This document shows positions 19,707 to 28,827 of a stretch of DNA of 64,000 nt, one piece after another; position 1 is the first letter of the stretch; each line of letters opens with the position of its first letter. The DNA lies in NCBI RefSeq assembly GCF_900094585.1, contig NZ_FMAG01000012.1:1-64000 (forward strand). Reading direction: 5' to 3'. Under the pieces are notes generated by a model. It saw only the letters and a program-made list of their open reading frames with translations, was not told the DNA's origin and ran no database searches. The stretch comes from Martinezella multihospitum (GTDB taxonomy: Bacteria > Pseudomonadota > Alphaproteobacteria > Rhizobiales > Rhizobiaceae). The position numbers and the translations under genes were made by a program.

Positions 19707-20348
19707 TTATATATTGCTCGTCAGCAGCTTGATGCCGGCGAAGCAATAGAAGCCGGCCATGACGCCCTCGATCCAGCGGCGCGCATTGCGATAGATTTTC
19801 AGCGCATGCGAGGTCGAAAACAGGATCGCATAGCCCATGAACGCCAGAAAGCCGGTCACGCCGCAGACGCCGATGATCAGCAGCGCGACCGAACCTGGTG
19901 CGCCCTGCGGCATGCCGAGCGCGATGATGGCGAGCCAGGCGAAGATGGCCTTCGGGTTGGTAACGTGGATGCCGTAGCCGCGCAGGATCAGCGATTTGAA
20001 GCTGGGCGTTTTCGGGCCTTCGGTGGCGGTCGGAAGCTCTCCGCTCGCTCGCACGGCGCGGAATGCCTTGTAGGCGAGGTAGAGCAGATAGAGGCCGCCG
20101 AAGATCTTCAGAACCTCCAGCGCCATCGCATAGGTCTGCAGCAGCGTGGCGAGACCCGCCGCGGCGGCAATCGCCCAAGTTAGCGAGCCACCGAAGATGC
20201 CGAGCGCCAGGGTCATGCCGGCCTTGCGGCCATGGGTCATCGATGTGCCGATGATGGCCATGATGGCGGGGCCGGGACTGATGACGGCAATGATATAAGC
20301 GATGTAGGCCGGCAGGATGTGCGGCAGATAGGCAAGCGTTTCGCGCAT
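19707..20348 (-). CDS. LysE/RhtB-family amino acid exporter
   Basis: Membrane protein of 213 aa with about six helices. Family motif near the N-terminus: ISPGPAIMAIIGTSMTHGRK. Exports amino acids or homoserine-type compounds; specificity not readable. ATG at 20348 (MRETLAYLP) chosen; an in-frame ATG 14 codons upstream adds a hydrophilic stretch unlike the family. Confidence 0.85.
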   Translation of the reverse strand: MRETLAYLPHILPAYIAYIIAVISPGPAIMAIIGTSMTHGRKAGMTLALGIFGGSLTWAIAAAAGLATLLQTYAMALEVLKIFGGLYLLYLAYKAFRAVRASGELPTATEGPKTPSFKSLILRGYGIHVTNPKAIFAWLAIIALGMPQGAPGSVALLIIGVCGVTGFLAFMGYAILFSTSHALKIYRNARRWIEGVMAGFYCFAGIKLLTSNI

Positions 20349-20588
20349 GGAGACTATTCCCGAAGCGTTGGCCGGCGCGAAGAATTCCACGTCTACAGGT
20401 CAACACGGTGCCGGAATGTGTCATAGAATGCAGCGGAAATCACCCGGCGATGCCATGGATTCTTGTGATGGTGACATTCCTCAGCTGAATGGGTAGCCGT
20501 AGCGGAATGGATGGCAGATGCCCATCGCTATTCTCGTCGGAAGGTCATTCGTCCGCCGTCGGGCAAGACCGTGTGGAAGTCTTCGGAA

Positions 20589-21503
20589 TCAGCTCTTGCG
20601 GTTCGCAACGAAGCGGGCGGTTTCCGTTAGGACATCCGCCTTGTCGCCATAGCCGGACAGCAGGTCGGCGGCGTCGTTCACCAGCTTTGCGAGCGTCGTT
20701 TCGGCCCATTCCCGGCCGTGCAGGGCGACAAGCGTTCCCTTGCCGCGGGCGGCATCCTTGCCGGTCGCCTTGCCCATGGTGGCGGCGTCGGCCGTCAGGT
20801 CGAGCAGGTCGTCGGCAAGCTGGAAGGCAAGGCCGATCTTTTCACCGAAGGTCCGAAGGCGCTTGCGGTCTTCGGTCGAAGCTCCAGCGATGATAGCGCC
20901 GGCCTCACAGGCAAAACGGATCAGTGCGCCCGTCTTCATCGCCTGCAGCGTCGTTATGCCGTTTTCGTCGGGCGTTTCTTTCTCCGCGGCGAGATCAAGC
21001 GCCTGGCCGCCAGCCATGCCGCCGATGCCGGCCGCGCGTGACAGCGCCAGCACGAGCGCCATTTTCCGGTCCGCCGGCAGCTCCGTTTCGGGTGCTGCGA
21101 TAATGTCGAAGGCGTAGGTCAGGAGGCTATCGCCCGCCAGGATCGCGGTGGCGTAGTCGAAGGCGATATGCACCGTCGGCTGGCCGCGGCGCAGGTCGTC
21201 GTCGTCCATGGCAGGCAGGTCGTCATGGACGAGGGAATAGCAGTGCACGCATTCGAGTGCCGCGCCGACCCTGAGCGCCGCTTCTGCATTGCCGCCGAGA
21301 AGCGCCGCAGATTCCATGACGAGGAAGGGTCGTAGCCGCTTGCCTCCGTTCAGGACGCCATGACGCATCGCGCTCAGGAGCCTGTCGGGGCGGACGATCT
21401 CGTCATTGAGGCCGGTATCGGCCAGCAGCCGCGTCAGCAGTGCCTCGGTCTTGCCGGCATTGACCCTGAGCCGCTGTTCGAATGAGGTATCGGTGCTGTC
21501 CAT
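20589..21503 (-). CDS. ispA: Polyprenyl (farnesyl/geranyl) diphosphate synthase
   Basis: 304 aa all-alpha prenyltransferase. First Asp-rich motif DDLPAMDDDDLRRG, second DDLLD, and GGKRLRP near the N-terminus that binds IPP. With a short-chain-type FARM (residues CYSLVHDDLPAMDDDD) it most likely makes farnesyl diphosphate from DMAPP and IPP, feeding quinones, undecaprenol and hopanoids. The frame runs open to 21986, but the family start is MDSTDTSFEQ at 21503. Divergent from mtgA. Confidence 0.93.
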   Translation of the reverse strand: MDSTDTSFEQRLRVNAGKTEALLTRLLADTGLNDEIVRPDRLLSAMRHGVLNGGKRLRPFLVMESAALLGGNAEAALRVGAALECVHCYSLVHDDLPAMDDDDLRRGQPTVHIAFDYATAILAGDSLLTYAFDIIAAPETELPADRKMALVLALSRAAGIGGMAGGQALDLAAEKETPDENGITTLQAMKTGALIRFACEAGAIIAGASTEDRKRLRTFGEKIGLAFQLADDLLDLTADAATMGKATGKDAARGKGTLVALHGREWAETTLAKLVNDAADLLSGYGDKADVLTETARFVANRKS

Positions 21504-21665
21504 GGCCGCTGTTTGGCATGAGAGGCGGTTGCTGGCAACGAGAATTGTCAACAGCCGGGTGGGGAATTGCGTCGCACTCTGGTCATCGCTTTGTGTAGAC
21601 GATATGACGAGTGCAGCATCAGAGCGTTTCCCGGATATATGAAGGCCTACCGGGATGGAGCGACC

Positions 21666-22430
21666 GTGGACGTCAGGCATTTGGACATATCGACGGACAA
21701 TGAGGAGGAGGAAGCCGAGGTGCCGCGACGCTCCTCCCTGCTGGCGCGCTTCAGGGACCGGCCGTTCTGGCAGCGCATCGTCCTCGTCCTGATCGCCCTC
21801 TTGCTGCTGCCTTACTTCTTCATCATCGCCTATGTGCTGCCGTTCATCCATCCCGTTTCCACCCTGATGATAGGCGATGCCGTCACCTTTCAGGGATATG
21901 ACCGTCGCTGGGTTCCGCTGGATAAAATCGCGCCGGTGCTGGTGAAATCCGTCATGGTCTCGGAGGACGGGCAGTTCTGCTTTCACGGTGGTGTCGATTG
22001 GGGCGAGATGCGGGTTCTCGTCGAGGAGACGCTGAGCGGCAAATCCACCCGCGGCGGCAGCACCATCCCGATGCAGACCGTCAAGAACCTGTTTTTATGG
22101 AACAGCCGCTCCTTCGTGCGCAAGACACTGGAACTGCCGCTTGCGGTTTCCGCCTCGGCCGTCTGGTCGAAGCGTCGGATGATGGAGATCTATCTCAATA
22201 TCGCCGAATGGGGACCGGGCATCTACGGCATCGAGGCGGCGGCACGCCACCATTTCAAGGTGCCGGCCTCCAAGCTCACGGCACGTCAGGCAGCCCTTCT
22301 TGCCGTATCGCTTCCCAATCCGATCGATCGGGTGGCAAGCAAGCCGGGACGGGGCCTCAGCCAGCTCGCCTCGTTGATCCAGCGCCGCGCGCGCAATGCC
22401 GACGCATATATCAAATGCCTTTATGATTGA
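21666..22430 (+). CDS. mtgA: Monofunctional peptidoglycan glycosyltransferase
   Basis: GT51 enzyme (254 aa) that polymerises lipid II into glycan strands. One transmembrane helix ([20 protein letters not shown]), then catalytic motifs: [14 protein letters not shown] with the catalytic Glu, [15 protein letters not shown], and [17 protein letters not shown]. There is no transpeptidase domain. I prefer the GTG at 21666, which has GGATGGAG 5 bases upstream; in-frame ATGs at 21639 and 21567 are possible but have poor ribosome sites. Confidence 0.93.
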   Translation: MDVRHLDISTDNEEEEAEVPRRSSLLARFRDRPFWQRIVLVLIALLLLPYFFIIAYVLPFIHPVSTLMIGDAVTFQGYDRRWVPLDKIAPVLVKSVMVSEDGQFCFHGGVDWGEMRVLVEETLSGKSTRGGSTIPMQTVKNLFLWNSRSFVRKTLELPLAVSASAVWSKRRMMEIYLNIAEWGPGIYGIEAAARHHFKVPASKLTARQAALLAVSLPNPIDRVASKPGRGLSQLASLIQRRARNADAYIKCLYD

Positions 22431-22603
22431 GATCAGAACTTGTCGTTCGATCGGCTTGGCGTCATCTGGCATTGTTGACCATGACGTAAGGGCGGGTGAT
22501 CTACCAATGACGATCGGATAGCCGGCTTCCCGTGCGTTCGAGGACATGAACCATTTCGAGAACTCTTCCCCTTCGAGTTCCGACGCTAAAAAGGAACAAG
22601 ATC

Positions 22604-23251
22604 GTGAGCAAGCTGACCCTCTATATCGGCAACAAGAATTATTCCTCCTGGTCGTTCCGGCCGTGGATCGCGCTCGAAGGCTGCGGCATAGCTTTCGAGG
22701 AAATGCTGATCCCTTTCGATTTTCCGGCGGGCAATCCAAACATTCGCGAGGTTTCGCCGACGGGCAAGGTGCCGATGCTGGTGCATGACGGCTTCAAGGT
22801 CTGGGAGTCGCTTGCCATCATCGAATATGTGGCCGAGCTTTTCCCCGATGCCGGTCTTATGCCCAGGGATCGGCAGGCCCGCGCACTGGCGCGATCCTAC
22901 AGCATGGAGATGCTTTCGGGCTTCAGTGCCTTGCGCAATGCCTGCCCGATGGACATGCGTCGCCCGGTAAGCCGCCTCGACCTGCCGGAAGGGGTGATGG
23001 AAGACGTGGCGCGCATCGAAGCCATCTGGCGCGAGGCTCGTTCCCGCTCCGGCGGCCCCTTCCTGTTCGGAGCATTCTCCGGAGCCGATGCCATGTTCGC
23101 TCCGGTCGTCAGCCGCCTGGAACGGTACGATATTGCCGTCTCCGCTGATACGGGGGACTATATGGCTGTCATGAAAGCTCTGCCTGCCTGGAAGAAATGG
23201 GAAGAAGCGGCGCTGAAGGAAACATGGATCGTGCCGCAGGACGAGGCTTGA
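22604..23251 (+). CDS. Glutathione S-transferase family protein
   Basis: 215 aa. N-terminal thioredoxin-fold half (LTLYIGNKNYSSWSFRPWIAL; catalytic Ser/Tyr region near residues 13-17; VPMLVHDG and ESLAIIEYV for glutathione binding) and a helical C-terminal half. GTG start after AAAGGAAC. Close to the YfcF-like or maleylacetoacetate-isomerase-like branches; substrate unknown. Confidence 0.85.
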   Translation: MSKLTLYIGNKNYSSWSFRPWIALEGCGIAFEEMLIPFDFPAGNPNIREVSPTGKVPMLVHDGFKVWESLAIIEYVAELFPDAGLMPRDRQARALARSYSMEMLSGFSALRNACPMDMRRPVSRLDLPEGVMEDVARIEAIWREARSRSGGPFLFGAFSGADAMFAPVVSRLERYDIAVSADTGDYMAVMKALPAWKKWEEAALKETWIVPQDEA

Positions 23252-23431
23252 CCGCCAGATTCGCCCCCGAATATTCGAGAATCCGGCGCGACCGGCAAAA
23301 AATGCGGGAAGGGACTGGTCAAAGCCCGGCAAGCCATGTATAAGCCCGCCCAATTTCCGAAATTGATGCATGTCTGTTTCGGCCGCCTTGCTGGCCGTGG
23401 ATATGTTTCGTCCGTACATGGAGTAACGAGA

Positions 23432-23617
23432 ATGGCTGTACCGAAGAGAAAAACGAGCCCGTCCAAGCGCGGTATGCGCCGCTCTGCTGACGCCCTGAAG
23501 GCTCCGACCTACGTCGAAGACAAGAACTCCGGCGAACTGCGTCGTCCGCACCACATCGACCTGAAGACCGGCATGTATCGCGGCCGTCAGGTTCTGACGC
23601 CGAAGGAAAGCGCATAA
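23432..23617 (+). CDS. rpmF: 50S ribosomal protein L32
   Basis: 61 aa basic protein beginning [20 protein letters not shown], a full match in length and N-terminus to alphaproteobacterial L32. No zinc-ribbon cysteines, as usual for this group. Own terminator follows. Confidence 0.97.
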
Positions 23618-23646
23618 TCTAGCGCTGCCTTGTTGGCATGAATGAG

Positions 23647-23674
23647 AAGGCTGGCGCTTCGCCGGCCTTTTTCT
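23647..23674 (+). terminator. Rho-independent terminator of rpmF
   Basis: 9-bp stem AAGGCTGGC / GCCGGCCTT with 5-base loop then a T-run, 29 bases after the rpmF stop. Confidence 0.88.
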
Positions 23675-23731
23675 GTTTGGATCGGGGCGTGTTGGTGGGA
23701 CGAAGCGACCGCTCTTGTGCCATACGGCTGA

Positions 23732-23780
23732 TACCCCCTCTGTCCCTTTCGGGACATCTCCCCCACAAGGGGGGAGATTG
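23732..23780. repeat. Rhizobial palindromic repeat, left arm
   Basis: About 49 bp, ACCCCCTCTGTCCCTTTCGG then ACATCTCCCCCACAAGGGGG and GAGATTG. It is itself palindromic in the CTCCCCC-ACAA-GGGGGGAG part. A mirrored copy lies at 23872-23920, so the two could pair over about 90 bases. This family is common between genes in Rhizobiales. Confidence 0.75.
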
Positions 23781-23871
23781 TTGGGAATATGTCGCCCCGC
23801 TTCGGCAAGCAAACTGATTTAGTTTCTGCAGTTGCGATTGTCGCTTGAGGCGAGAAAGTGCCGCGCGTTAC

Positions 23872-23920
23872 CAATCTCCCCCCTTGTGGGGGAGATGTCA
23901 CGTCAGTGACAGAGGGGGGT
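23872..23920. repeat. Rhizobial palindromic repeat, right arm
   Basis: Inverted copy of 23732-23780: CAATCTCCCCCCTTGTGGGG, GAGATGTCACGTCAGTGACA, GAGGGGGGT. It lies about 40 bases past the phaR stop on the opposite strand, so it may also act as a stop signal between convergent rpmF and phaR. Confidence 0.75.
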
Positions 23921-23958
23921 GAAAATTCTCCAAGAATTCATGAGCGCATTGCCTTGCA

Positions 23959-24531
23959 TCAAAGGCTATCCAGCTTGTTCTGCATGGCGCGGAGCTGTTC
24001 CTTCAGCTCGTCGATGTCCTTGGCTTCGGCCTTGCGGCTTTCCTTGGCCGGCGGCTGCATGAAGGGGGAGAACATCTGCATGGCCTGCTGGAACATCTCG
24101 GTGTTGCGGCGGACCTGTTCCTCGACCATCTGCATGGGCAACTGCAGGTTCTTGCCGAGAGGCGTTTCGCCGAAAGCGCGATTGATCTGCTCGCGCATCT
24201 GGGTCTGCTGCTCCGTGAAGGCGCGCATCGAATGCTCGAGGAAGCTCGGCACGACCATCTGCATCTGGTCGCCATAATAGCCGATCAACTGCCGCAGGAA
24301 GGATATCGGCAGCAGCGTGTTGCCGGTCTTCGATTCCTGTTCGAAAATGATCTGTGTCAGGACCGAATGCGTAATGTCTTCACCGCTCTTGGCGTCCTGG
24401 ACGATGAATTCCTCGCCCTTCTTCACCATCTCCGCCAGATCGTCCAGCGTCACATAGGTGCTGGTGCCGGTATTGTACAGGCGGCGATTGGCATACTTCT
24501 TGATTACGATCTGGCCCTCATTCTTTGCCAT
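23959..24531 (-). CDS. phaR: Polyhydroxyalkanoate synthesis regulator PhaR/AniA
   Basis: 190 aa. N-terminal DNA/PHB-associated domain (IVIKKYANRRLYNTGTSTYV, about 8-70) then two PHB-accumulation regulatory segments, ending in a Lys/Glu-rich coiled coil. PhaR senses PHB granules and controls phasin and carbon-flow genes; in rhizobia (as AniA) it alters carbon partition between PHB and exopolysaccharide. Start at 24531 (MAKNEGQIV) after GGAGAC. Divergent from phaA with about 240 bases shared. Confidence 0.93.
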   Translation of the reverse strand: MAKNEGQIVIKKYANRRLYNTGTSTYVTLDDLAEMVKKGEEFIVQDAKSGEDITHSVLTQIIFEQESKTGNTLLPISFLRQLIGYYGDQMQMVVPSFLEHSMRAFTEQQTQMREQINRAFGETPLGKNLQLPMQMVEEQVRRNTEMFQQAMQMFSPFMQPPAKESRKAEAKDIDELKEQLRAMQNKLDSL

Positions 24532-24772
24532 TATCAGTCTCCTGGCCCCGTCTGATTGTATGGAATATTCCTCCACTCCGGAGTGTAGACGCAAAAGAAG
24601 CTTGGTGACAATCGGTTTGTGCGATGCGGCAAGGCCTTTCCTTTGATTGGATTTTTTGAAGGCGGTGACAGCTTCGTGAAATCTGCACGATGAAAATTCT
24701 TGCTGTTTGACTCAGAAGCAAAGCTTTGACAGTTTCGCCTCATATACGTGTCCATTCTGTGAGGAGGCTTCC

Positions 24773-25954
24773 ATGAGCAGTTCATCCATCGTCGTCGCCA
24801 GCGCTGCCCGCACCGCGGTCGGTTCGTTCAACGGCGCTTTCGCGACCGTTCCGGCGCATGAACTCGGCGCGGCTGCGATCAAGGGTGCGCTGGAGCGCGC
24901 CGGTGTCGATGCCAAGGAAGTCGACGAAGTGATTCTCGGCCAGGTGCTTCAGGCCGGCGAAGGGCAGAACCCGGCCCGCCAGGCTGCGATGAAGGCCGGC
25001 ATTCCGCAGGAAGCGACCGCCTGGGGCGTGAACCAGCTTTGCGGCTCTGGCCTGCGCGCCGTCGCACTTGGCCTGCAGCAGATCGCGACGGGTGACGCCA
25101 AGATCATCGTCGCCGGCGGCCAGGAATCCATGTCGATGGCGCCGCATGCTGCCAATCTTCGCTCGGGCACCAAGATGGGCGACATGAAAATGATCGACAC
25201 CATGATCAAGGATGGCCTGACGGACGCCTTCTATGGCTATCACATGGGCATTACGGCGGAAAATATCGCCCGCCAATGGCAGCTTTCCCGCGAGGAGCAG
25301 GATCAGTTTGCCGTTTCCTCGCAGAACAAGGCCGAAGCCGCCCAGAAGGCTGGCCGCTTCAGGGACGAGATCATTCCCTTCACCATTCAGACGCGCAAGG
25401 GCGACATCATCGTCGATGCCGACGAATATATCCGCCACGGCGCGACGATCGATGCCATGACGAAGCTGCGCCCGGCCTTCGACAAGGAAGGCACGGTTAC
25501 GGCCGGCAACGCTTCCGGCCTCAACGACGGTGCCGCCGCTGCCGTGCTGATGACCGAAACGGAAGCCTCGCGCCGCGGTATCCAGCCGCTGGCCCGCATC
25601 GTCTCCTGGGCAACGGCCGGCGTCGACCCGCAGATCATGGGGACCGGACCGATCCCGGCCTCCTGCAAGGCATTGGAGAAGGCCGGCTGGTCCGTCAACG
25701 ACCTCGATCTTGTCGAGGCCAATGAGGCGTTTGCCGCCCAGGCGTGCGCCGTCAACAAGGACCTCGGCTGGGATACGTCGATCGTCAACGTCAATGGCGG
25801 CGCGATCGCGATCGGCCACCCGATCGGCGCCTCGGGCGCCCGCGTCCTCAATACGCTGCTGTTCGAAATGAAGCGCCGCGGTGCCCGCAAGGGGCTTGCC
25901 ACGCTGTGCATCGGCGGCGGCATGGGTGTCGCCATGTGCTTCGAGGCGCTCTAG
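24773..25954 (+). CDS. phaA: Acetyl-CoA acetyltransferase (beta-ketothiolase)
   Basis: 393 aa thiolase condensing two acetyl-CoA into acetoacetyl-CoA, first step of PHB synthesis. Catalytic residues are visible: C90 in [10 protein letters not shown], His in [10 protein letters not shown] and Cys in LCIGGGMG near the C-terminus. ATG at 24773 has GAGGAGG upstream; the 22 codons further upstream are not coding. phaB follows after 209 bases that contain a strong hairpin and a palindrome, so phaB probably also has its own signals. Confidence 0.95.
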   Translation: MSSSSIVVASAARTAVGSFNGAFATVPAHELGAAAIKGALERAGVDAKEVDEVILGQVLQAGEGQNPARQAAMKAGIPQEATAWGVNQLCGSGLRAVALGLQQIATGDAKIIVAGGQESMSMAPHAANLRSGTKMGDMKMIDTMIKDGLTDAFYGYHMGITAENIARQWQLSREEQDQFAVSSQNKAEAAQKAGRFRDEIIPFTIQTRKGDIIVDADEYIRHGATIDAMTKLRPAFDKEGTVTAGNASGLNDGAAAAVLMTETEASRRGIQPLARIVSWATAGVDPQIMGTGPIPASCKALEKAGWSVNDLDLVEANEAFAAQACAVNKDLGWDTSIVNVNGGAIAIGHPIGASGARVLNTLLFEMKRRGARKGLATLCIGGGMGVAMCFEAL

Positions 25955-25961
25955 AGCCGGA

Positions 25962-25990
25962 TGATTTTAGGTCTGTTCGACCTAAAATCT
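25962..25990. other. Hairpin after phaA
   Basis: GATTTTAGGT and ACCTAAAATC form a perfect 10-bp stem with a CTGTTCG loop a few bases after the phaA stop. It is too A/T-rich and lacks a T-run, so it is a weak terminator at best, perhaps an mRNA-stabilising hairpin. It forms the left part of a rhizobial repeat that ends at 26066. Confidence 0.6.
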
Positions 25991-26015
25991 GAATCCGCTT
26001 TAGAATCAAAGAAGC

Positions 26016-26066
26016 AGAGCATGATGTCGTCCGAAACCGCTCACATTTTTCGGCATCATGCTCTAA
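26016..26066. repeat. Rhizobial palindromic repeat between phaA and phaB
   Basis: AGAGCATGATG at the left and CATCATGCTCT at the right are perfect 11-bp inverted repeats around CCGAAACCGCTCACATTTTT. This exact palindrome type is frequent between genes in Rhizobiales. It differs from the A/B/D mosaic copies in this window. Confidence 0.7.
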
Positions 26067-26163
26067 GCGTCTTGAACGAAATTTCCGGAAGAAGTGGTGA
26101 AAACGGAGCGGGCGACCCGGCATTCGGGCGTCCAGCCTCCGCAGCAACAAAGGGGAGTGGCAC

Positions 26164-26889
26164 ATGAGCAGAGTGGCATTGGTAACCGGGGGTACGCGCG
26201 GCATCGGGGCTGCCATTTCGATGGCGCTGCACAATGCGGGCTATAAGGTGGCGGCGACCTATGCCGGCAACGACGAAAAGGCCCGCGCTTTCCACGATGT
26301 GACGGGTATTTCGGTGCACAAGTGGGACGTGACCGATTATGAGGCGTGCGGCAAAGGCATCGCCAAGGTCGAGCACGATCTCGGCCACGTCGACGTCCTG
26401 GTCAACAATGCCGGCATCACCCGCGACGCCATGTTCCACAAGATGACGCCGCAGCAGTGGCACGAGGTCATCAACACCAACTTGACCGGCTTGTTCAACA
26501 TGACACATCAGGTCTGGCAGGGCATGCGCGACCGCAGCTTCGGCCGCGTCATCAACATCTCCTCGATCAACGGCCAGAAGGGGCAGATGGGGCAGGCGAA
26601 CTATTCCGCCGCCAAGGCCGGTGATCTCGGCTTCACCAAGGCACTGGCCCAGGAAGGTGCTGCCAAGAACATCACGGTCAATGCGATTTGCCCGGGCTAT
26701 ATCGGTACGGAGATGGTGCTGGCGGTGCCGGAAAAGGTGCTGAACGAGCGCATCATCCCGCAGATTCCCGTTGGACGTCTCGGTGAGCCAGAGGAAATCG
26801 CCCGCATCGCGGTCTTCCTCGCCAGCGACGATGCCGGCTTCATCACGGGATCGACGATCACAGCCAATGGCGGCCAGTTCTTCGTCTAA
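26164..26889 (+). CDS. phaB: Acetoacetyl-CoA reductase
   Basis: 241 aa short-chain dehydrogenase making (R)-3-hydroxybutyryl-CoA from acetoacetyl-CoA with NADPH. Rossmann motif TGGTRGIG (8-15), NNAG (81-84), catalytic Ser near 133-134, Y147 and K151 (YSAAK). Preceded by AAAGGGGAG. Second enzyme of PHB synthesis; the polymerase gene phaC is not in the window. Confidence 0.95.
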   Translation: MSRVALVTGGTRGIGAAISMALHNAGYKVAATYAGNDEKARAFHDVTGISVHKWDVTDYEACGKGIAKVEHDLGHVDVLVNNAGITRDAMFHKMTPQQWHEVINTNLTGLFNMTHQVWQGMRDRSFGRVINISSINGQKGQMGQANYSAAKAGDLGFTKALAQEGAAKNITVNAICPGYIGTEMVLAVPEKVLNERIIPQIPVGRLGEPEEIARIAVFLASDDAGFITGSTITANGGQFFV

Positions 26890-26990
26890 GCGATTCCAGC
26901 GAAAGCGCAGGGCAGTGTTCCCGCCCGAAGCTATGCAAAGGCAATGAGATGGAGCGGTTCGGAGCTTTTTCGGAAGGCTGAACCGCTTCA
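26889..26990. repeat. RIME-like mosaic repeat, copy D (inverted)
   Basis: Reads as a diverged reverse complement of copies A (1286) and B (61573): AGCGATTCCAGCGAAAG at the start, GCAATGAGATGGAGCGGTTC in the centre and GGCTGAACCGCTTC at the end, with an internal GAGCGGTTC / GAACCGCTTC palindrome. It begins at the phaB stop codon. Confidence 0.6.
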
Positions 26991-27035
26991 GGCCGTTTTA
27001 AGGGCGGATAGGAATTCCCAGGCCCAGGCCCGCAA

Positions 27036-27209
27036 TCATCCCTGGTTTGAATTTGCCTGCTGTCGCTGCCGTGGCTTGAATTCGAGGACGACGGCTTCAA
27101 GGGCTACCTGCCGCTTTTCCTTGCCGCGTGCTCTTGCCGCGCTGGCGAGCGCGTAGAAAGTCGTGCCGATGAGCACGAGTGCTGCAATGCTTGCGATGAT
27201 TGCGGCCAT
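27036..27209 (-). CDS. Small single-pass membrane protein (57 aa)
   Basis: Unrecognised 57-residue protein. Residues 2-20 (MAAIIASIAALVLIGTTFY) form one hydrophobic helix, followed by a basic cytoplasm-type tail (ARARGKEKRQ) and a hydrophilic end rich in Q, R and N. The ATG at 27209 has AAAGGA 8 bases upstream. Part of a run of three small minus-strand genes for envelope proteins. Function unknown. Confidence 0.65.
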   Translation of the reverse strand: MAAIIASIAALVLIGTTFYALASAARARGKEKRQVALEAVVLEFKPRQRQQANSNQG

Positions 27210-27358
27210 GATGCCGTTCCTTTCTCAAAACACTGCTACCTTCCCGCGGCCGATGGCGCGGGAAAGAGATTTTCCTGAAGGAACTGTCGTTCCGTGAGTT
27301 TGTTTCAAGAACGGGTCCTGACCGCCCATCAAAAACGATCGGTCAGGTGATGCCGGCT

Positions 27359-27613
27359 TTAGCGGCAGCGAGCTTCATAACGGCGACCATAGCGGTCGCG
27401 GTAGATGCAATAGCCGCGACGATCTTCCGAACGTCCGATGAGGTTGCCGACCACGCCGCCAGCGACTGCGCCGACAGCAGCGCCACCCCAGCTATGCGTG
27501 GCTACGCCGCCGATCAGCGCGCCTGTACCGGCGCCGATGGCCGTGCCTTTTTCCGTTGACGTGCACGATGCCAATGCGCCGAGGAGGGCGATCGCGACGA
27601 TGATCTTCTTCAT
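27359..27613 (-). CDS. Glycine-zipper lipoprotein
   Basis: 84 aa. Signal peptide MKKIIVAIALLGALAS with lipobox LASC (lipidated Cys at 17), then a glycine-zipper segment (GTAIGAGTGALIGGV... GAAVGAVAGGVVGNLIG) and a basic, Tyr/Arg-rich tail YCIYRDRYGRRYEARCR. It resembles small outer-membrane YMGG/SlyB-type glycine-zipper lipoproteins often linked to envelope stress. Starts after GGGAGC. Confidence 0.8.
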   Translation of the reverse strand: MKKIIVAIALLGALASCTSTEKGTAIGAGTGALIGGVATHSWGGAAVGAVAGGVVGNLIGRSEDRRGYCIYRDRYGRRYEARCR

Positions 27614-27659
27614 GGTGTTAGCTCCCTAGTGTTGCGAGGTTTTGACAATAACCTGCGGA

Positions 27660-27815
27660 TCAGATCCGCCCCATCAATAACAGAATGAGGACAATGACGA
27701 GAACAAGCCCGAGACCACCCGATGGGCCATACCCCCATGCCCGGCTGTAACCCCAGCTGGGTAGTGCGCCGATCAGCAGCAGAATCAGTATCACAAGCAA
27801 TACCGTACCAAGCAT
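27660..27815 (-). CDS. DUF3309 small membrane protein
   Basis: 51 aa beginning MLGTVLLVILILLLIGALPS, then WGYSRAWGYGPSGGLGL and a second hydrophobic helix ending LLLMGRI: the DUF3309 pattern of two helices around a WGYGPSGG loop. Preceded by GGAGGAGAC on the minus strand, a strong ribosome site that decides the start at 27815 over an in-frame ATG at 27944. An EcfG-like promoter lies about 130 bases upstream. Function unknown; the family is often reported with stress genes. Confidence 0.85.
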   Translation of the reverse strand: MLGTVLLVILILLLIGALPSWGYSRAWGYGPSGGLGLVLVIVLILLLMGRI

Positions 27816-27947
27816 GATGTGTCTCCTCCATGTCCATCGCTTGAATATCCCGCCGATATCGCTTTCCGATCCGGCGTTATCCTTCCAGCGCTCCAGCTCA
27901 AATCTGCTTCCAGGGAATGGGCTGAGTTCCTCAATTCTGTTCATAGA

Positions 27948-27972
27948 AACTTGCGTGCTCGATAATTGTTCC
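27948..27972 (-). promoter_or_regulatory. Possible EcfG (general stress) promoter
   Basis: Minus strand reads GGAAC, 16 bases, then AGTT. The alphaproteobacterial EcfG/RpoE2 consensus is GGAAC-N16-17-CGTT, so there is one mismatch in the -10 box. It would drive the DUF3309 gene with a leader of about 125 bases. Confidence 0.45.
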
Positions 27973-28114
27973 GGCTAAGAAATAAAAATGCGAGTGCGCA
28001 GTGGCCCGGATTTTCAGGGAAACGTTAATGCGATGACATCGTGTGACGGTTGCGGGAACGACGGGAGACCTGCTCGTATGGTTAAAATATGATTAAAATA
28101 CAATGGGTTGTGGT

Positions 28115-28163
28115 GAACGAAACGGGAAAGGCCTGATGTCTGTGATTCGTCGGCGATTCGTTC
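28115..28163 (+). repeat. 49-bp unit, copy 1
   Basis: Begins GAACGAAACGGGAAAG and ends GATTCGTCGGCGATTCGTTC, with the two blocks exactly 29 bases apart. The outer GAACGAA and TTCGTTC are a perfect inverted repeat. Followed after 16 bases by GTTAACG. Confidence 0.8.
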
Positions 28164-28367
28164 TCTATTTGGACTTGGGTTAACGGCGAGGCTCCTCAGG
28201 CGCGCCGTCAGCGGCGCCGGAAGGGCGAAGCAGAACCACAGGCGGATCGCGTAGATGGTGTTTTCGTCGGCCGATCGGTTAATTTGCGGCAGGCCTGCGG
28301 GCGGCTCGTTCATTCATGGCAGTGCTATTTCGCGATCCTGTTCCGACGAAATACAACATGTAGCCGT

Positions 28368-28416
28368 GAACAAATACGATACCTGCCCCTATCCGCGATT
28401 CGTCACCGATTCGTTC
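28368..28416 (+). repeat. 49-bp unit, copy 2
   Basis: GAACAAATACGATAC, then GATTCGTCACCGATTCGTTC at the same 29-base offset. Preceded by ATGTAGCCGT and followed by GTGTTAATGG, both with counterparts at other copies. Confidence 0.85.
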
Positions 28417-28583
28417 CGGGTTTGATCGATGTGTTAATGGCTGCACCTTTTGCGTGTATTTGTCGATTCATTATAGCTGCGCTCGCTAAAAGATTAATCA
28501 CAATCGCAGATTCGACCGGAATCCGGCTCTCAACCATTCAGAGTCCGGTGTGTCCTTGCTGCGGAAACGCTAGATGTTGTGGA

Positions 28584-28632
28584 GAACAAAAACGGAATCG
28601 CTTGGAATCTGCGATTCGTCGCCGATTCGTTC
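28584..28632 (+). repeat. 49-bp unit, copy 3
   Basis: GAACAAAAACGGAATCGC, then GATTCGTCGCCGATTCGTTC at the 29-base offset. Four GANTC sites in this copy. GAATCGC and GCGATTC form a perfect 7-bp stem inside it. Followed by GATGTTAACGCC. Confidence 0.85.
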
Positions 28633-28827
28633 CGGCTTTGGCCTGGATGTTAACGCCGTCGGCTGATTCATGGGAAACTTCATTATTTACAGATCATTAA
28701 CCATGATACGACGCGAAATTTCGCTGGCTGAGGATTCTCCGCTTGACTCCTTTTGCCTTGGAAAAGCTGCGCAAACAGGATTCAGCATTTGGTGGGAATC
28801 TTTTCATTGAAATCCATATGTAGTCGT

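Noticed and set aside
20589-21986. 465-aa version of the prenyl synthase
   Set aside because: The N-terminal 161 residues are antisense to mtgA; the family start is at 21503.
27280-27304. Second EcfG-like promoter (GGAAC-N16-TGTT) on the plus strand
   Set aside because: No plus-strand gene follows for 1.7 kb; probably chance.
27660-27944. 94-aa version of the DUF3309 protein
   Set aside because: The added 43 residues are hydrophilic and unlike the family, while GGAGGAGAC stands right before the inner ATG.
28014-28313. Minus-strand frame in the repeat region
   Set aside because: Translates repeat DNA with no family resemblance or ribosome site.
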